In this document: positions 37,820 through 48,017 of the stretch, piece by piece
How the letters are laid out: each line of letters opens with the position of its first letter
Numbering within the stretch: the first letter of the stretch is position 1
Assembly (NCBI RefSeq): GCF_013114595.1
Contig: NZ_VTXE01000002.1
Coordinates: 165,074-229,073 of the forward strand
Length of the DNA stretch: 64,000 nt
Source of the DNA: Vibrio sp. 99-8-1
GTDB lineage: Bacteria; Pseudomonadota; Gammaproteobacteria; Enterobacterales; Vibrionaceae
Reading direction: 5' to 3'
Notes under the pieces: model-generated
Told to the model about the DNA's origin: nothing
Database searches by the model: none
The model's input: only the letters and a program-made list of their open reading frames with translations
Position numbers and translations under genes: made by a program

Positions 37820-38962
37820 TCACTTATGTAGCCTCTGCGCAATTGAAATGAATAGTGAACTCGCTGTAGCTAATATCTCATCTGGGAAATCATAGTCAGG
37901 ATTATGTAGTTGTGGATGAGACTCTCCACTGCCGATACAGAAAAGTGCGCCCGGCCATTTTAATAAAAACTGTGAAAAATCTTCTGACCAGCGCATCGGT
38001 TCTGACAATTGAATAACTGAAAGTCCGAGTTCTTCCGCTTGTTCTGCGACGATATCGCAGTGTTTAGCACTGTTTACCGCTGCGTTAAAAGGTTCATCCC
38101 ACTGTAGGGTTATTTTAATATCACTGTTATTTTCTAACTCACTTAGCGTGTTAAGCAACTTTTTCTTCATCTGTTCAAAAGTCGTATTGCATTCGCTACG
38201 AAGTGTTGCCATTACTTTGGCGTAACCGGGTGAAACACCAAATGCTTCTTCTCCTAGTTGAGCATGAACAATGGTGACCAAAGTGAAAGTATCAGGGTAA
38301 TGCTCAGATAGAGTTTGCAGTTGGCGTATTACCGTCATCATGACTTCAACTGGACTGATTCCATTTTCTGGTCGCGCTGCATGAGAGGTTTTGCCTTGAA
38401 ACTCAATACTGACCCCGGTCGATGCGCAAGCGAAGGTGTCCGGCTTTACTAATATCGAGCCCAGCGGATGTCCGGGCAAGTTGTGGTAAGCAAAAGTGTT
38501 ATCGACACTTTGTTTATTTAACCAAGAATGTTTCAACATCTCCTCCGCACCTGTACCTGTCTCTTCAGCAGGTTGAAACAGTAAAATGATCTTTCCGCGA
38601 CTTGGTGGGTGATTCGCGAGGTGCTCTGCCACCATAAGTAATGATGCGGTATGCCCATCGTGACCACATGCATGCATTACACCACAGTGCTGAGAAACAT
38701 GTTGGTGAGTGGATTTCTCGACAATAGGTAGCGCATCAAAATCGGCTCTAAACAGAGTGGTTTCTCCTGTATTACCGCTGTCAATTACGCATACTATACC
38801 GTTACCACCAATGTTTTCTTTAGCGGTTAGACCAAACATGGAGAGCTGTTTTACTATCTTGGCCGCGGTGTTTACTTCTTGGTTTGATAGCTCTGGAAAC
38901 ATATGAAGTTGGCGACGAAACTGCGTGGCATTAAAGGTGTGCGGGTGTGATAAACGAGTCAT
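37820..38962 (-). CDS. M20-family amidohydrolase
   Basis: 380-residue metal-dependent amidohydrolase of the hippurate hydrolase/IAA-amino acid hydrolase group. Metal ligands are visible: C99 and H101 in HACGHDGH, the Glu pair in QPAEETGTGAEE, H in AYHNLPGHPLG and H in SGESHPQLHNPDYDFPDE. The lid/dimerisation domain is in between. Its substrate cannot be told (N-acyl amino acids are typical). Single gene on the minus strand, next to a YitT-family gene; the ATG at 38962 is preferred to a TTG five codons upstream. Confidence 0.82.
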   Translation of the reverse strand: MTRLSHPHTFNATQFRRQLHMFPELSNQEVNTAAKIVKQLSMFGLTAKENIGGNGIVCVIDSGNTGETTLFRADFDALPIVEKSTHQHVSQHCGVMHACGHDGHTASLLMVAEHLANHPPSRGKIILLFQPAEETGTGAEEMLKHSWLNKQSVDNTFAYHNLPGHPLGSILVKPDTFACASTGVSIEFQGKTSHAARPENGISPVEVMMTVIRQLQTLSEHYPDTFTLVTIVHAQLGEEAFGVSPGYAKVMATLRSECNTTFEQMKKKLLNTLSELENNSDIKITLQWDEPFNAAVNSAKHCDIVAEQAEELGLSVIQLSEPMRWSEDFSQFLLKWPGALFCIGSGESHPQLHNPDYDFPDEILATASSLFISIAQRLHK

Positions 38963-39031
38963 AAGATGAGTATACAAGAGAGTGAATAGAATATTTGTAT
39001 ACTCATTTTAGCGACTTTTCAATGACTATTT

Positions 39032-39643
39032 TTAAGTGGCTTTGTTGTAGTTAACTTGATATCTGGTTGGCTTATGGTTCATTGCCAAGACCAGATTTAA
39101 CATTATTGCACCTAATATAGATATGACGATAATCAGTGGAGAAACAAAGAAAAATGAGGCGATGAGGATAGTGCAATCAATAGCCAGTTGCGTTTTTCCT
39201 ACTGAAATGCCGGTTTTATCTTGAACGACGAGACAGAAAACATTAAAGCCACCCAAGCTCGATTTATGCCTAAATAGAATGAGCATACCCAAGCCCATTA
39301 ACAAGCCTCCAGCAATAGCGCAGTACACTGGATTGGCAAACTCTAAACTGATGACTAAATTAAGATGATCGACGAAAATAGACACCAATCCACCGGAAAT
39401 CGCACTGTTTATAGCAAACTTTTTACCAAACCGCCTCCAGCCTAGCAGATAAAATGGTGTGTTTAGCAAAAAATAGAGTACGCCAAAAGTTAAAGGGACA
39501 AATTGGCTGATAAGCAAAGCAAGCCCTGTTGTGCCACCGGTCAAAAGATCGGCAGACTGGAGAAAGAACACCCCTTGTGCCGTGACAAATGTTCCGGTCA
39601 ATATGGCGATCCAATCTTCTTTACGTGAGTGTTTTTCCATCAT
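39032..39643 (-). CDS. YitT-family membrane protein
   Basis: 203-residue protein with about five to six hydrophobic helices: ILTGTFVTAQGVFFLQSADLLTGGTTGLALLI at the N-terminus is the YitT (DUF161) hallmark, followed by HKSSLGGFNVFCLVVQDKTGISVG. These are integral membrane proteins of unknown transport role. Starts with tandem ATG codons. It sits 69 bases upstream of the M20 gene on the same strand, so they may be co-transcribed, but no functional link is known. Confidence 0.8.
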   Translation of the reverse strand: MMEKHSRKEDWIAILTGTFVTAQGVFFLQSADLLTGGTTGLALLISQFVPLTFGVLYFLLNTPFYLLGWRRFGKKFAINSAISGGLVSIFVDHLNLVISLEFANPVYCAIAGGLLMGLGMLILFRHKSSLGGFNVFCLVVQDKTGISVGKTQLAIDCTILIASFFFVSPLIIVISILGAIMLNLVLAMNHKPTRYQVNYNKAT

Positions 39644-39949
39644 GTTTCAATTATGTGGCAGAGAATAGCGCGAATATTAGAGAAAAACTGTTTATTTCGA
39701 TAGCTTGGCGCGGTAAATTAAAGGTAAGGTCTGTATTCTACAATTTACAGGGTGTAAATGCCTAAGTTGACACTAGGGTAAGCAAGGCTAAATGAAGTTA
39801 GATGGTTTGGCATTGCTTTATCGACGCTGACTGTTTGGCGGTCAAATTGAATTATTTTTAAATGGATTAGGAAAATAGCACAAATAAATGCATTGAGCGG
39901 CTTTCTGATATTGTACAAATTATGTAGAATATAGCCGCTTATTGTCGAC

Positions 39950-39965
39950 ACGAAAACGTTTGCGT
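39950..39965 (+). promoter_or_regulatory. PurR operator upstream of glyA
   Basis: ACGAAAACGTTTGCGT is the reverse complement of the PurR consensus (ACGCAAACGTTTTCGT), essentially perfect. It lies 55 bases before the glyA start, so purine co-repressed PurR should repress glyA, as in E. coli. Confidence 0.93.
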
Positions 39966-40020
39966 GGCGAAATTTGTGCTTTTATTGCAATTTTCAGATT
40001 ATCTGAGTCAGGAGATACAG

Positions 40021-41271
40021 ATGCTAAAGCGTGATATGAATATCGCTGATTATGATGCAGAGTTATACGCTGCAATTCAGGAAGAAACTCTTCGTCAGGA
40101 AGAACACATAGAGCTTATTGCTTCAGAAAACTATACCAGCCCTCGAGTAATGGAAGCTCAAGGTTCTCAGCTAACGAATAAATACGCGGAAGGCTATCCG
40201 GGCAAGCGTTACTATGGTGGTTGTGAGTATGTTGATAAAGCAGAAGCATTAGCGATTGAACGTGCATGTCAGCTGTTTGGCTGTGAGTATGCCAATGTTC
40301 AACCTCACTCTGGTTCTCAAGCAAATAGTGCTGTTTATATGGCGCTGCTAAACCCAGGTGATACGGTACTTGGAATGAGCTTGGCCCATGGTGGTCACCT
40401 TACTCATGGTTCTCCTGTGAACTTCTCAGGTAAACATTACAACATTATTCCTTACGGCATTGATCAAGCTGGTCAAATTGACTATGACGAAATGGAAGCT
40501 TTAGCACAACAACACAAGCCTAAAATGATTATCGGTGGATTTTCTGCATATTCTCAAGTGGTAGATTGGGCTCGCATGCGTGAGATTGCGGATAAAGTCG
40601 ATGCTTACTTGTTTGTTGATATGGCACACGTTGCTGGACTGATTGCGGCGGGTGCTTACCCAACGCCATTACCTCACGCACATATTGTGACTACAACAAC
40701 TCACAAAACATTAGCTGGCCCTCGTGGTGGACTTATACTGTCAAATGCTGGTGAAGAGTTGTACAAAAAACTAAATTCTGCTGTATTCCCGGGTGGGCAG
40801 GGTGGCCCTCTAATGCATGTTATTGCCGGTAAAGCAGTCGCCTTTAAAGAGGCTATGGAGCCTGAATTTAAAGAGTATCAGCATCGTGTTGTTGCTAATG
40901 CTAAAGCAATGGTGGCTGAGTTTATTGCTCGTGGTTATAGCATTGTATCGGGTTCTACAGAGAATCATCTGTTCTTGGTAGACTTAATTGATAAAGGTAT
41001 TACCGGTAAAGAAGCTGATGCTGCTTTGGGTTCGGCCAATATTACGGTGAACAAGAACTCGGTTCCGAATGACCCTCGAAGCCCATTTGTAACGTCTGGT
41101 ATCCGAGTGGGAACGCCTGCTATCACCCGTAGAGGTTTCACCGAAGAAGATGCTAAGACCTTAGCTGGCTGGATGTGTGATGTATTGGATAATACGGATG
41201 ATCAATCTGTAATCGATGCAACCAAGCAAAAAGTTTTGGCGATCTGTGCTCGTTTGCCAGTTTATGCTTAG
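40021..41271 (+). CDS. glyA: Serine hydroxymethyltransferase
   Basis: 416-residue PLP enzyme interconverting serine and glycine with tetrahydrofolate, the main source of one-carbon units. PLP lysine K229 lies in [15 protein letters not shown], as in E. coli. Start at [10 protein letters not shown] after a CAGGAGATACAG ribosome site; the frame opens 19 codons upstream but that is in the promoter. A PurR box precedes it and a strong terminator follows. Confidence 0.97.
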   Translation: MLKRDMNIADYDAELYAAIQEETLRQEEHIELIASENYTSPRVMEAQGSQLTNKYAEGYPGKRYYGGCEYVDKAEALAIERACQLFGCEYANVQPHSGSQANSAVYMALLNPGDTVLGMSLAHGGHLTHGSPVNFSGKHYNIIPYGIDQAGQIDYDEMEALAQQHKPKMIIGGFSAYSQVVDWARMREIADKVDAYLFVDMAHVAGLIAAGAYPTPLPHAHIVTTTTHKTLAGPRGGLILSNAGEELYKKLNSAVFPGGQGGPLMHVIAGKAVAFKEAMEPEFKEYQHRVVANAKAMVAEFIARGYSIVSGSTENHLFLVDLIDKGITGKEADAALGSANITVNKNSVPNDPRSPFVTSGIRVGTPAITRRGFTEEDAKTLAGWMCDVLDNTDDQSVIDATKQKVLAICARLPVYA

Positions 41272-41336
41272 TATGTTGATTCGTTAAGTTATTGCCAAAA
41301 AAAGAGCGATAGTTAAGACGAACAGAATGAAATATA

Positions 41337-41370
41337 AAATGGTCAGCCTTAACGGGCTGGCCATTTTTAA
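41337..41370 (+). terminator. Intrinsic terminator after glyA
   Basis: AAATGGTCAGCC / GGCTGGCCATTT (12-bp stem, one G-T) with loop TTAACG and T run TTTTT. Confidence 0.95.
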
Positions 41371-41401
41371 TGGTGAACTAGCAATTTGCTATTTTATTGT
41401 A

Positions 41402-41728
41402 TTATTTTTTATTGATACTAAGTGTGGTACCAGATTTACATTGAAATGAGTAATAACGGCGGCTTTCATTAAATTTAGAGAGACCTTCACCGGTACAGTA
41501 GTCAATATTAATATCTCTCATTATTTCTAAAGTGCTTTCACTGTTCATGGTGAACTTTGAACCGTCAGCACAAATAATACGTACTCGACCATCGTCACTC
41601 ACGGAGTACACATCTACTTCTGTATTACAAAGCTCGAAGGAAGCATCTAAGTAATTATCTTGTTGGGTATTGGAAGAACACCCCATTATTGCAATAGACA
41701 GAATTGCGATTAATCCAATATCTTTCAC
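41402..41728 (-). CDS. Small cysteine-rich lipoprotein, unknown function
   Basis: 108-residue predicted lipoprotein: signal ending in lipobox AIMGC (C17), SSN after it. The mature part has four further cysteines (FELCNTE, RIICADG, DYCTGEG, SFQCKSG), enough for two disulfides in the periplasm. I do not recognise a family. The start ATG has no strong ribosome site but the coding pattern is good. Lone gene between glyA and dcuC, on the opposite strand to both. Confidence 0.75.
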   Translation of the reverse strand: MKDIGLIAILSIAIMGCSSNTQQDNYLDASFELCNTEVDVYSVSDDGRVRIICADGSKFTMNSESTLEIMRDINIDYCTGEGLSKFNESRRYYSFQCKSGTTLSINKK

Positions 41729-42039
41729 GGCAGAATCCTTTGTCGACGTTATCTCTTCTTATTGTAATGGGTATTTAGCAATAGATAAACACCGCTATTT
41801 CTCGATGCTTATCTTGGTGGTTTTTATTATTAAGCTTAAATAGATGAGTTATTACGAGTTAATTGAATTGAAATAATATCTTAATTCTGCACTCATACAT
41901 GGTTTGTTATGTGTTCTTTTGCGCAAAATGTAGTTTTTATTTTCATTAATGACCGATAAGTTAGCTTGGATCACTGTTTATGCACTTGGTTTTCTATAGT
42001 TTCGTTTTGATTTTGTCTGGCTAAATTATAGAGGTACAA
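41729..42039. other. Divergent gap between lipoprotein gene and dcuC
   Basis: About 310 AT-rich bases holding both promoters. I looked for an FNR-type TTGAT-N4-ATCAA element ahead of dcuC, expected for this transporter, and did not find a good one. No gene is evident. Confidence 0.5.
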
Positions 42040-43410
42040 ATGCTAGAGTTGCTTATTGGTCTAATTGTTACGATTGGTGTTGGTTACTATATCGTTAAAG
42101 GGTATAGAGCTGCAGGGGTGCTACTTAGCGCGGGGTTATTACTGTTGATTCTAACGGGCTTGCTCGGTCATACGGTTTTGCCTGCTAAGGTCGCAGCGAC
42201 AGGGAATTTTCTGACAGATTCTCTGGAATACATTAAATATATGCTTAAATATCGCGGTGGTGGCTTGGGGATGCAAATTATGCTGTTGTGCGGTTTTGCG
42301 TCTTATATGACATTTATTGGCGCGAATAATGTGGTAGTAAAGCAGTTTTCTAAACCTTTAGCATTTATTAAATCCCCATACATTTTATTGGTTGCAGCCT
42401 ATATTGTGGCTTGTTTAATGTCATTAGCCGTCAGTTCTGCTACCGGTCTTGGTGTGTTATTAATGGCGACACTGTTTCCTATGATGACGGCTATGGGAAT
42501 TTCTAGGCCTGCCGCAGTTGCCGTTTGTGCTTCACCCGCGGCCATCATTCTTTCGCCTACATCTGGAGATGTTGTTGTTGCGGCAGAAAAAGCGGGGATG
42601 GATTTAGATGTGTTTGCTGTCCAAACGGTGCTGCCTGTTTCTCTATGTGCGATTGTTGTTATGGCGATAGCGGCCTATTTTTGGAATAGGTATTTGGATA
42701 AAAAAGAAAACACACCAATGGAGAAGGTGGATATCTCTTCTATTGAAGTGAAAGCTCCCGCTTATTACGCCATGCTCCCTTTTCTACCCATTGTTGGTGT
42801 TTTTCTATTTAACGGTAAAACCATACCCGGTTTAAGTTTGGATATTTACACTATTGTCGTCTTGGCTATCTTCTTAGCAGCATTGACCGACTTTGTTAAC
42901 AAAGGTTTTAAAGGTAAAGAAACATTGGAAGACCTAGACTCTTGTTATGAGGGGATGGCAGAAGCCTTTAAAGGTGTTGTAATGCTGTTAGTTGCTGCTG
43001 GGGTATTTGCTCAGGGTCTGATGTCCATTGGTGCCATTGATAACTTGTTACACCTTGCTGATCAAGCTGGAGCGGGTGGTGTTGCATTAATGCTTCTATT
43101 GACGACTCTTACTGTTGCAGCCGCCGTTGCTACAGGATCGGGGAACGCGCCTTTCTATGCGTTTGTTGAACTTGCTCCTTCGCTTGCTGCAAAACTGGGG
43201 TTGAATCCAGCTTTCCTGATTATTCCTATGCTGCAGGCTTCCAATTTAGGTCGTACAATTTCTCCTGTATCTGGCGTCGTGGTTGCTACGTCAGGTATGG
43301 GTAAAATTAGTCCTTTTGAAGTGGTGAAGCGTACATCTGTGCCTGTGTTTGCAGGATTGATTACCGTTATTATAGGAACCATAGTTCTGGTTCCTATGAT
43401 GGCAAACTAA
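42040..43410 (+). CDS. dcuC: Anaerobic C4-dicarboxylate transporter DcuC
   Basis: 456-residue membrane protein with about twelve helices, including the DcuC hallmark segments GFASYMTFIGANNVVVKQFSKPLA and SPTSGDVVVAAEKAG, and LQASNLGRTISPVSG. DcuC exports succinate and imports fumarate in anaerobic growth. It is monocistronic, followed by a hairpin shared with the convergent lipA. Confidence 0.92.
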   Translation: MLELLIGLIVTIGVGYYIVKGYRAAGVLLSAGLLLLILTGLLGHTVLPAKVAATGNFLTDSLEYIKYMLKYRGGGLGMQIMLLCGFASYMTFIGANNVVVKQFSKPLAFIKSPYILLVAAYIVACLMSLAVSSATGLGVLLMATLFPMMTAMGISRPAAVAVCASPAAIILSPTSGDVVVAAEKAGMDLDVFAVQTVLPVSLCAIVVMAIAAYFWNRYLDKKENTPMEKVDISSIEVKAPAYYAMLPFLPIVGVFLFNGKTIPGLSLDIYTIVVLAIFLAALTDFVNKGFKGKETLEDLDSCYEGMAEAFKGVVMLLVAAGVFAQGLMSIGAIDNLLHLADQAGAGGVALMLLLTTLTVAAAVATGSGNAPFYAFVELAPSLAAKLGLNPAFLIIPMLQASNLGRTISPVSGVVVATSGMGKISPFEVVKRTSVPVFAGLITVIIGTIVLVPMMAN

Positions 43411-43422
43411 CTTTTCTGCTAA

Positions 43423-43447
43423 ATGGCCAGTCATAATGACTGGCCAT
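43423..43447. terminator. Stem-loop between dcuC and lipA
   Basis: ATGGCCAGTCA-TAA-TGACTGGCCAT: perfect 11-bp stem between convergent genes. Neither strand has a good T run after it, so it is probably a weak, bidirectional end. Confidence 0.65.
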
Positions 43448-43478
43448 GATTGATCAAGGGAAATAAATACAGCGTGCT

Positions 43479-44444
43479 TTATTTTACTTCTTCACCTTTA
43501 GCTTGCATGTCTGCATGATATGAAGAGCGAACAAATGGCCCACAAGCGGCGTGAGTAAATCCAAGATCTAATGCTATTTCTTTTAGTTCATCAAATTCAG
43601 CTGGTGGTACATAACGTTCAACTGGCAAGTGATGTCGGCTTGGTGCCAAGTACTGTCCTAACGTTAGCATAGTGACACCATGAGCACGCAGATCTTTAAG
43701 TACCTCAATGATCTCTTCTTTGGTTTCACCTAGCCCCATCATTAAACCAGACTTAGTTGGTACTTCTGGATGTAGGGCTTTAAACTCTTGCAGTAATTTT
43801 AGAGACCATTTGTAGTTAGCTCCAGGTCTTGCCTTGCGGTATAAGCGTGGTGCTGTCTCCAAATTGTGATTGAACACATCTGGTGGGTTATCGTTTAACA
43901 ACTCTAGTGCCGTGTCCATACGACCACGAAAATCTGGAACCAGAGTTTCGATCTTGATCTGTGGATTTTTGGCTCTGATGGCTTTGGTACAGTCAGCAAA
44001 ATGTTGTGCACCACCATCTCTTAAGTCATCTCTATCAACAGAGGTCACCACCACGTACTTTAACTTCATATCACTAATGGTTTGAGCTAAGTGAGCGGGT
44101 TCATTGCTATCAGGTGTTATTGGTCTGCCATGGGCAACATCGCAGAAAGGACAGCGACGTGTACAGATTGCTCCCAAAATCATAAAGGTTGCGGTACCGT
44201 GGTTAAAGCATTCTGCCAGATTAGGGCATGATGCCTCTTCGCAAACTGAATGCAGCGAATTCTTACGCATAGCAGCTTTAATATCTTGAATGCGTTTGCT
44301 GTCTGAAGGAAGTTTGATTTTCATCCATTCAGGTTTGCGCAGCACTTCTTTCTGCTCTTCAGGCATGTTCTTAACAGGAATTAATGCCATTTTATCAGCG
44401 TCTCTGTATTTGACGCCTTTTTCCATTTGAATTGGTTTGCTCAT
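43479..44444 (-). CDS. lipA: Lipoyl synthase
   Basis: 321-residue radical SAM enzyme inserting two sulfurs into protein-bound octanoyl groups. Radical SAM cluster cysteines C94, C98, C101 in ICTRRCPFC and auxiliary cluster cysteines C68, C73, C79 in [14 protein letters not shown]; positions equal those of E. coli LipA. The C-terminal SSYHAD segment contains the conserved serine near the C-terminus. Downstream partner of lipB, 2 bases apart. Confidence 0.97.
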   Translation of the reverse strand: MSKPIQMEKGVKYRDADKMALIPVKNMPEEQKEVLRKPEWMKIKLPSDSKRIQDIKAAMRKNSLHSVCEEASCPNLAECFNHGTATFMILGAICTRRCPFCDVAHGRPITPDSNEPAHLAQTISDMKLKYVVVTSVDRDDLRDGGAQHFADCTKAIRAKNPQIKIETLVPDFRGRMDTALELLNDNPPDVFNHNLETAPRLYRKARPGANYKWSLKLLQEFKALHPEVPTKSGLMMGLGETKEEIIEVLKDLRAHGVTMLTLGQYLAPSRHHLPVERYVPPAEFDELKEIALDLGFTHAACGPFVRSSYHADMQAKGEEVK

Positions 44445-44446
44445 GA

Positions 44447-45100
44447 TTAATTGCTTTCTTTTATTATGTCGACATGCTCATAGCTCAGTAGGGTAGTGAG
44501 CGCTGATATTATTGCTTCGCTTACGGTGGAGATGTTATCCGGCCCACCAAGTTCTTTTACTTGTATCATTTCCATCCCCTGATATCCACAAGGATTAATT
44601 CTTAAGAAGGGGGATAGATCCATATCTATGTTCAAGGCTAGTCCATGGAAAGAGCACCCTTTACGAATCCTAAGTCCAAGAGAACAGATTTTTTTGTTAT
44701 CTACATAAACACCGGGGGCGTCAGGACGAGCTGAAGAGGTGATGCCAAAACTGGCTAATGACTCAATGACAATATTTTCTATCTGGGTAACTAACTCTCT
44801 TACACCAAGATTTTTTCTTCTAAGATTGATAAGAAAATAGGCCACTAGTTGACCGGGTCCATGATAAGTAACTTGCCCGCCACGATCACTTTGTATGACT
44901 GGAATATCACCTGTGTTTAAAAGATGTTCTTCTTTTCCTGCTTGTCCTTGTGTGAACACTGGGTTGTGCTCTACCAGCCATACTTCATCTACAGTATCCT
45001 CTGTTCGTTGGTCAGTGAATTGATGCATCGCTTTCCATACAGGCTCGTAGTCTCGTAAGCCAAGGTGTTTAATGACCAGCCTGTTTTCAATATTCTGCAA
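44447..45100 (-). CDS. lipB: Octanoyl transferase LipB
   Basis: 217 residues with TTG start preceded by AAGGAAG. Transfers octanoate from ACP to lipoyl domains; catalytic C171 in [10 protein letters not shown] and K137 in NKKICSLG. Adjoins lipA downstream by 2 bases, so the pair is translated together: LipB supplies octanoyl protein for LipA. ybeD lies further upstream behind a gap of about 320 bases. Confidence 0.95.
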   Translation of the reverse strand: MQNIENRLVIKHLGLRDYEPVWKAMHQFTDQRTEDTVDEVWLVEHNPVFTQGQAGKEEHLLNTGDIPVIQSDRGGQVTYHGPGQLVAYFLINLRRKNLGVRELVTQIENIVIESLASFGITSSARPDAPGVYVDNKKICSLGLRIRKGCSFHGLALNIDMDLSPFLRINPCGYQGMEMIQVKELGGPDNISTVSEAIISALTTLLSYEHVDIIKESN

Positions 45101-45383
45101 ACTAACTTCCTTACCTATAAGGCATTACAAGAAAATATAACTATGACGTTATCCTCGCCTGTTCGATGACATCTTTCTGATTAACTCATTAATTTAATGG
45201 GCATAACCGAATAAGTAGGCGGTATAACTGCGGTGATTGGTATAGCACTGCATTGGCATGATTATATAAAGAAAAAACATTATAAACCCCTAGGTAAATA
45301 ATGTGAAAATGTTTTTATTCGCTGTAGTGATTCGTTGGAGAATTTGAAAATTGAGTTGAGATTGATGTTGAGCAGAGGCTAAT
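45101..45383. other. Gap between lipB and ybeD
   Basis: About 280 AT-rich bases upstream of lipB (minus strand). Presumably the lipB-lipA promoter; no gene, conserved motif or repeat noticed. Confidence 0.45.
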
Positions 45384-45412
45384 TATAAAAACAGCGGCCT
45401 ATAGCCGCTGTT
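45384..45412 (-). terminator. Intrinsic terminator after ybeD
   Basis: AACAGCGGC-CTATA-GCCGCTGTT with T run on the minus strand (TTTTTAT). It ends ybeD and separates it from lipB. Confidence 0.9.
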
Positions 45413-45424
45413 ACCGTGTGGTTG

Positions 45425-45694
45425 CTATAGAACCATACGAACAATATCAATGTCGCCCAACTCTTTATAAAGAGTCTCAACCTGCTCAACTGAAGTAGCA
45501 GTAATAGTAATAGACACTGAATTATAAGTCCCTTTACCACTCGGCTTAACGCTTGGGCTGTAATCCCCAGGGGCATGTTTTTGGATAACCGCTAGCACCA
45601 ATTCTGGCAGTTCCGGTTTAGCATAACCCATTACCTTGTAGGTAAACTGACAAGGGAACTCTAATAGGTCTTTTAACTTTGGTTGTTCTTGCAT
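45425..45694 (-). CDS. ybeD: YbeD-family (DUF493) protein
   Basis: 89-residue alpha/beta protein (ferredoxin-like fold). [23 protein letters not shown] and the C-terminal [14 protein letters not shown] are typical of DUF493/YbeD. E. coli YbeD lies between dacA and lipB as here; function is not established, though the location suggests a regulatory link to lipoate. Own terminator downstream. Confidence 0.93.
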   Translation of the reverse strand: MQEQPKLKDLLEFPCQFTYKVMGYAKPELPELVLAVIQKHAPGDYSPSVKPSGKGTYNSVSITITATSVEQVETLYKELGDIDIVRMVL

Positions 45695-45874
45695 TGTTTC
45701 GTCCAGATCGGATGGAATAACAGAAGCGAGATATTACGCTCTCTAGAACAAGATCTCAAGGTATCCTTGCTCCCTTAAAAGGGTTCCTATTTCTCAATAA
45801 CTGTCGTATTACTGAATCTTAATATCGGCTCTAAGTGGAAATGGATAGAGATAACATAAGGTTATCTTTGCGCA

Positions 45875-45898
45875 ATAAAAAAGCCGCTAATGCGGCTT
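45875..45898 (-). terminator. Intrinsic terminator after dacA
   Basis: AAGCCGC-TAAT-GCGGCTT with T run TTTTTTATTG on the minus strand, 21 bases past the dacA stop. Confidence 0.9.
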
Positions 45899-45918
45899 GT
45901 TTAGATTAAGAGGGGCAG

Positions 45919-47112
45919 TTAAAACCAGCTCTTAAATAGTAAGATAACATAGTCAATTAGACGGCTGAAAATACTGCCTTTCTCTACGTTTTCTAATGCT
46001 AGAAGCGGGTATTCTGCGATGTCTTCACCATCTACTTGGTAGTAAAGTTTACCAACAACATCCCCTTCGTTAATCGGTGCTTTTAACTCTTTTTCCAGCA
46101 CGAAACTGGCTTTTAAGTTCTTAGCTTGGCCTCTTGGTAGTGTTACATAGGTATCTTCTGCAACGCCTAAAGCAACGTTCTCTTTAGAGCCCATCCAGAT
46201 ACGTTCACTAACAAATGTTTCACCCGCTTTATGAGGAGCAACTGTTTCGAAGAAACGAAAGCCGTAGTTGAGAAGCTTTTTGCTTTCTGCTTTACGAGCG
46301 TTTGCGCTCTTGGTTCCCATCACTACAGCAACAAGGCGCATTTTACCTTCTGTTGCTGAACTTACTAGGCTATAACCTGCTTTAGAGGTGTGGCCAGTCT
46401 TTATGCCATCAACGTTCATGCTTTTATCCCAAAGCAGTCCGTTACGGTTATATTGGGTGATACTGTTGTAAGTAAACTGTTTTTCTGAGTAAATCGCGTA
46501 CTCTTCAGGAACGTCACGGATAAGTGCTCTACCTAATAGCGCCATATCGTATGGCGTAGAGTATAGGTTTGGATTATCCAAGCCATGAACGTTGGCAAAG
46601 TTTGTGTTCTTCATGCCAATTGAGCTAGCCCATGCATTCATAAGATCAACAAACGCATCTTCAGAACCCGCCACATGTTCAGCCATTGCCACACATGCAT
46701 CGTTACCTGATTGAATGATAATTCCACGGTTTAGATCATCGACACTAACGGTAGTGCCTACTTCTATGAACATTTTAGAGGAGTCTGGGAAGTTTTTAGC
46801 CCAAGCATTTTTGCTGATAACCACTTCGTCAGTAAGAGAAATGTTACCACGCGCTAGCTCTTGACCAATGACATAACTTGTCATCATTTTAGTTAAGCTA
46901 GCAGGGGATAGCTTGGTGTCTTTCGCTTTTTCAGCTAAAACTGTACCTGAATTATAGTCAATTAAAACATAGCCTTTAGCCGCTATTTGCGGTGGATCTG
47001 GAACCACGATTGGTGCCGAGAAAGCGGTTGGTGCTACTACCATTGCCGTGGTAGCAAGAAGTCTTGTTATGGTCCGTTTTGACTTAATCATTTTAGTGTA
47101 ATCAATGTTCAT
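45919..47112 (-). CDS. dacA: D-alanyl-D-alanine carboxypeptidase (PBP5-type)
   Basis: 397-residue periplasmic carboxypeptidase that trims the last D-Ala of peptidoglycan stems. Signal peptide to about SAPIVV; penicillin-binding motifs are SLTK (S72-K75, SxxK), SGN (135-137) and KTG (238-240). C-terminal beta domain followed by the amphipathic helix IFSRLIDYVILLFKSWF that anchors it to the inner membrane. In the mrdA-rodA-rlpA-dacA cluster. Confidence 0.95.
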   Translation of the reverse strand: MNIDYTKMIKSKRTITRLLATTAMVVAPTAFSAPIVVPDPPQIAAKGYVLIDYNSGTVLAEKAKDTKLSPASLTKMMTSYVIGQELARGNISLTDEVVISKNAWAKNFPDSSKMFIEVGTTVSVDDLNRGIIIQSGNDACVAMAEHVAGSEDAFVDLMNAWASSIGMKNTNFANVHGLDNPNLYSTPYDMALLGRALIRDVPEEYAIYSEKQFTYNSITQYNRNGLLWDKSMNVDGIKTGHTSKAGYSLVSSATEGKMRLVAVVMGTKSANARKAESKKLLNYGFRFFETVAPHKAGETFVSERIWMGSKENVALGVAEDTYVTLPRGQAKNLKASFVLEKELKAPINEGDVVGKLYYQVDGEDIAEYPLLALENVEKGSIFSRLIDYVILLFKSWF

Positions 47113-47217
47113 TGTTTTAAATTGCCCGTATCTTAACAGAATAGTGAGGCTAGGCCATACTATTGATACTGAATGAGTGAAGACGAGTAAGTTCCGATAC
47201 CTTGTTGGTATTGGGAT

Positions 47218-47994
47218 TTAACGTTTTGTTTTTCTGATAAATGCTTGAGGGTAACCCTCTGTTTGTATCGTTTTTAATACCTGTTCTGCTGTTGAGTAAT
47301 CATCAAAAGGGCCAAGCAATACGCGATAGTTCTTGTTAATTGCTTCGACAAAACTCTCTACAGACAGTTTTTGACCCAAATCTTTTGCTAAAGTTCGCGT
47401 TCTTTGTTCATGATTTGAAGATGCCGCTTGAATAACATAGTTTATGTTTAACTGAGCCGAGTTTTCTTCAGACTTCTGTTTGTGAGTATTGATGTACTCA
47501 ATATCCACATTTGCCGTACCAGACTGAATAACATCCAATTTATATGCAGCAGCATAACTTAAGTCAATGATCCTTCCTTGATAGAAAGGTCCACGATCGT
47601 TAATACGGACAATGGTGGTTTTGCCGTTATCCTTATTGGTTACTTTTACATAACTTGGTATGGGTAAAGTCTTATGAGCGGCAGTCATTGAATACATATC
47701 ATAGATTTCACCATTAGACGTCAGGTGACCGTGAAATTTCTTTCCATACCAGGAGGCCTTTCCACTCTGCTTGAACCCGTCAGGGTTCTTGTTGATTTGG
47801 TAACGGTTACCTCTAAGGGTGTAATCTCGGTTTCCGCCTAAGCTATAGGGTTCATATTTTGGTTGTGCATCCTCAATGTGATCCAAAGTGATAGGAGTGT
47901 CAGGTCCAACATCATCCGATATAGAGTAGCGTCCACTAGGTGTTGAACAGCCAGCTAACAGAATGAGTAGCATGATGGAAAGAATTCGTATCAT
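47218..47994 (-). CDS. rlpA: Rare lipoprotein A (septal SPOR-domain lytic transglycosylase)
   Basis: 258-residue lipoprotein, lipobox LLAGC with C16. A double-psi beta-barrel domain (about 75-165, GKASWYGKKFHG ... INDRGPFYQGRIIDLSYAAA) carries the catalytic region of the family, and a C-terminal SPOR domain (about 185-255) targets septal peptidoglycan. In P. aeruginosa RlpA is a lytic transglycosylase acting on denuded glycan. It lies between rodA and dacA. Confidence 0.92.
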   Translation of the reverse strand: MIRILSIMLLILLAGCSTPSGRYSISDDVGPDTPITLDHIEDAQPKYEPYSLGGNRDYTLRGNRYQINKNPDGFKQSGKASWYGKKFHGHLTSNGEIYDMYSMTAAHKTLPIPSYVKVTNKDNGKTTIVRINDRGPFYQGRIIDLSYAAAYKLDVIQSGTANVDIEYINTHKQKSEENSAQLNINYVIQAASSNHEQRTRTLAKDLGQKLSVESFVEAINKNYRVLLGPFDDYSTAEQVLKTIQTEGYPQAFIRKTKR

Positions 47995-48017
47995 TGATGT
48001 ATAAACCTTATAGCCAG

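Noticed and set aside
39745..39951. 68-codon minus-strand frame upstream of glyA
   Set aside because: It overlaps the glyA promoter/PurR site region and has no family resemblance or ribosome site.
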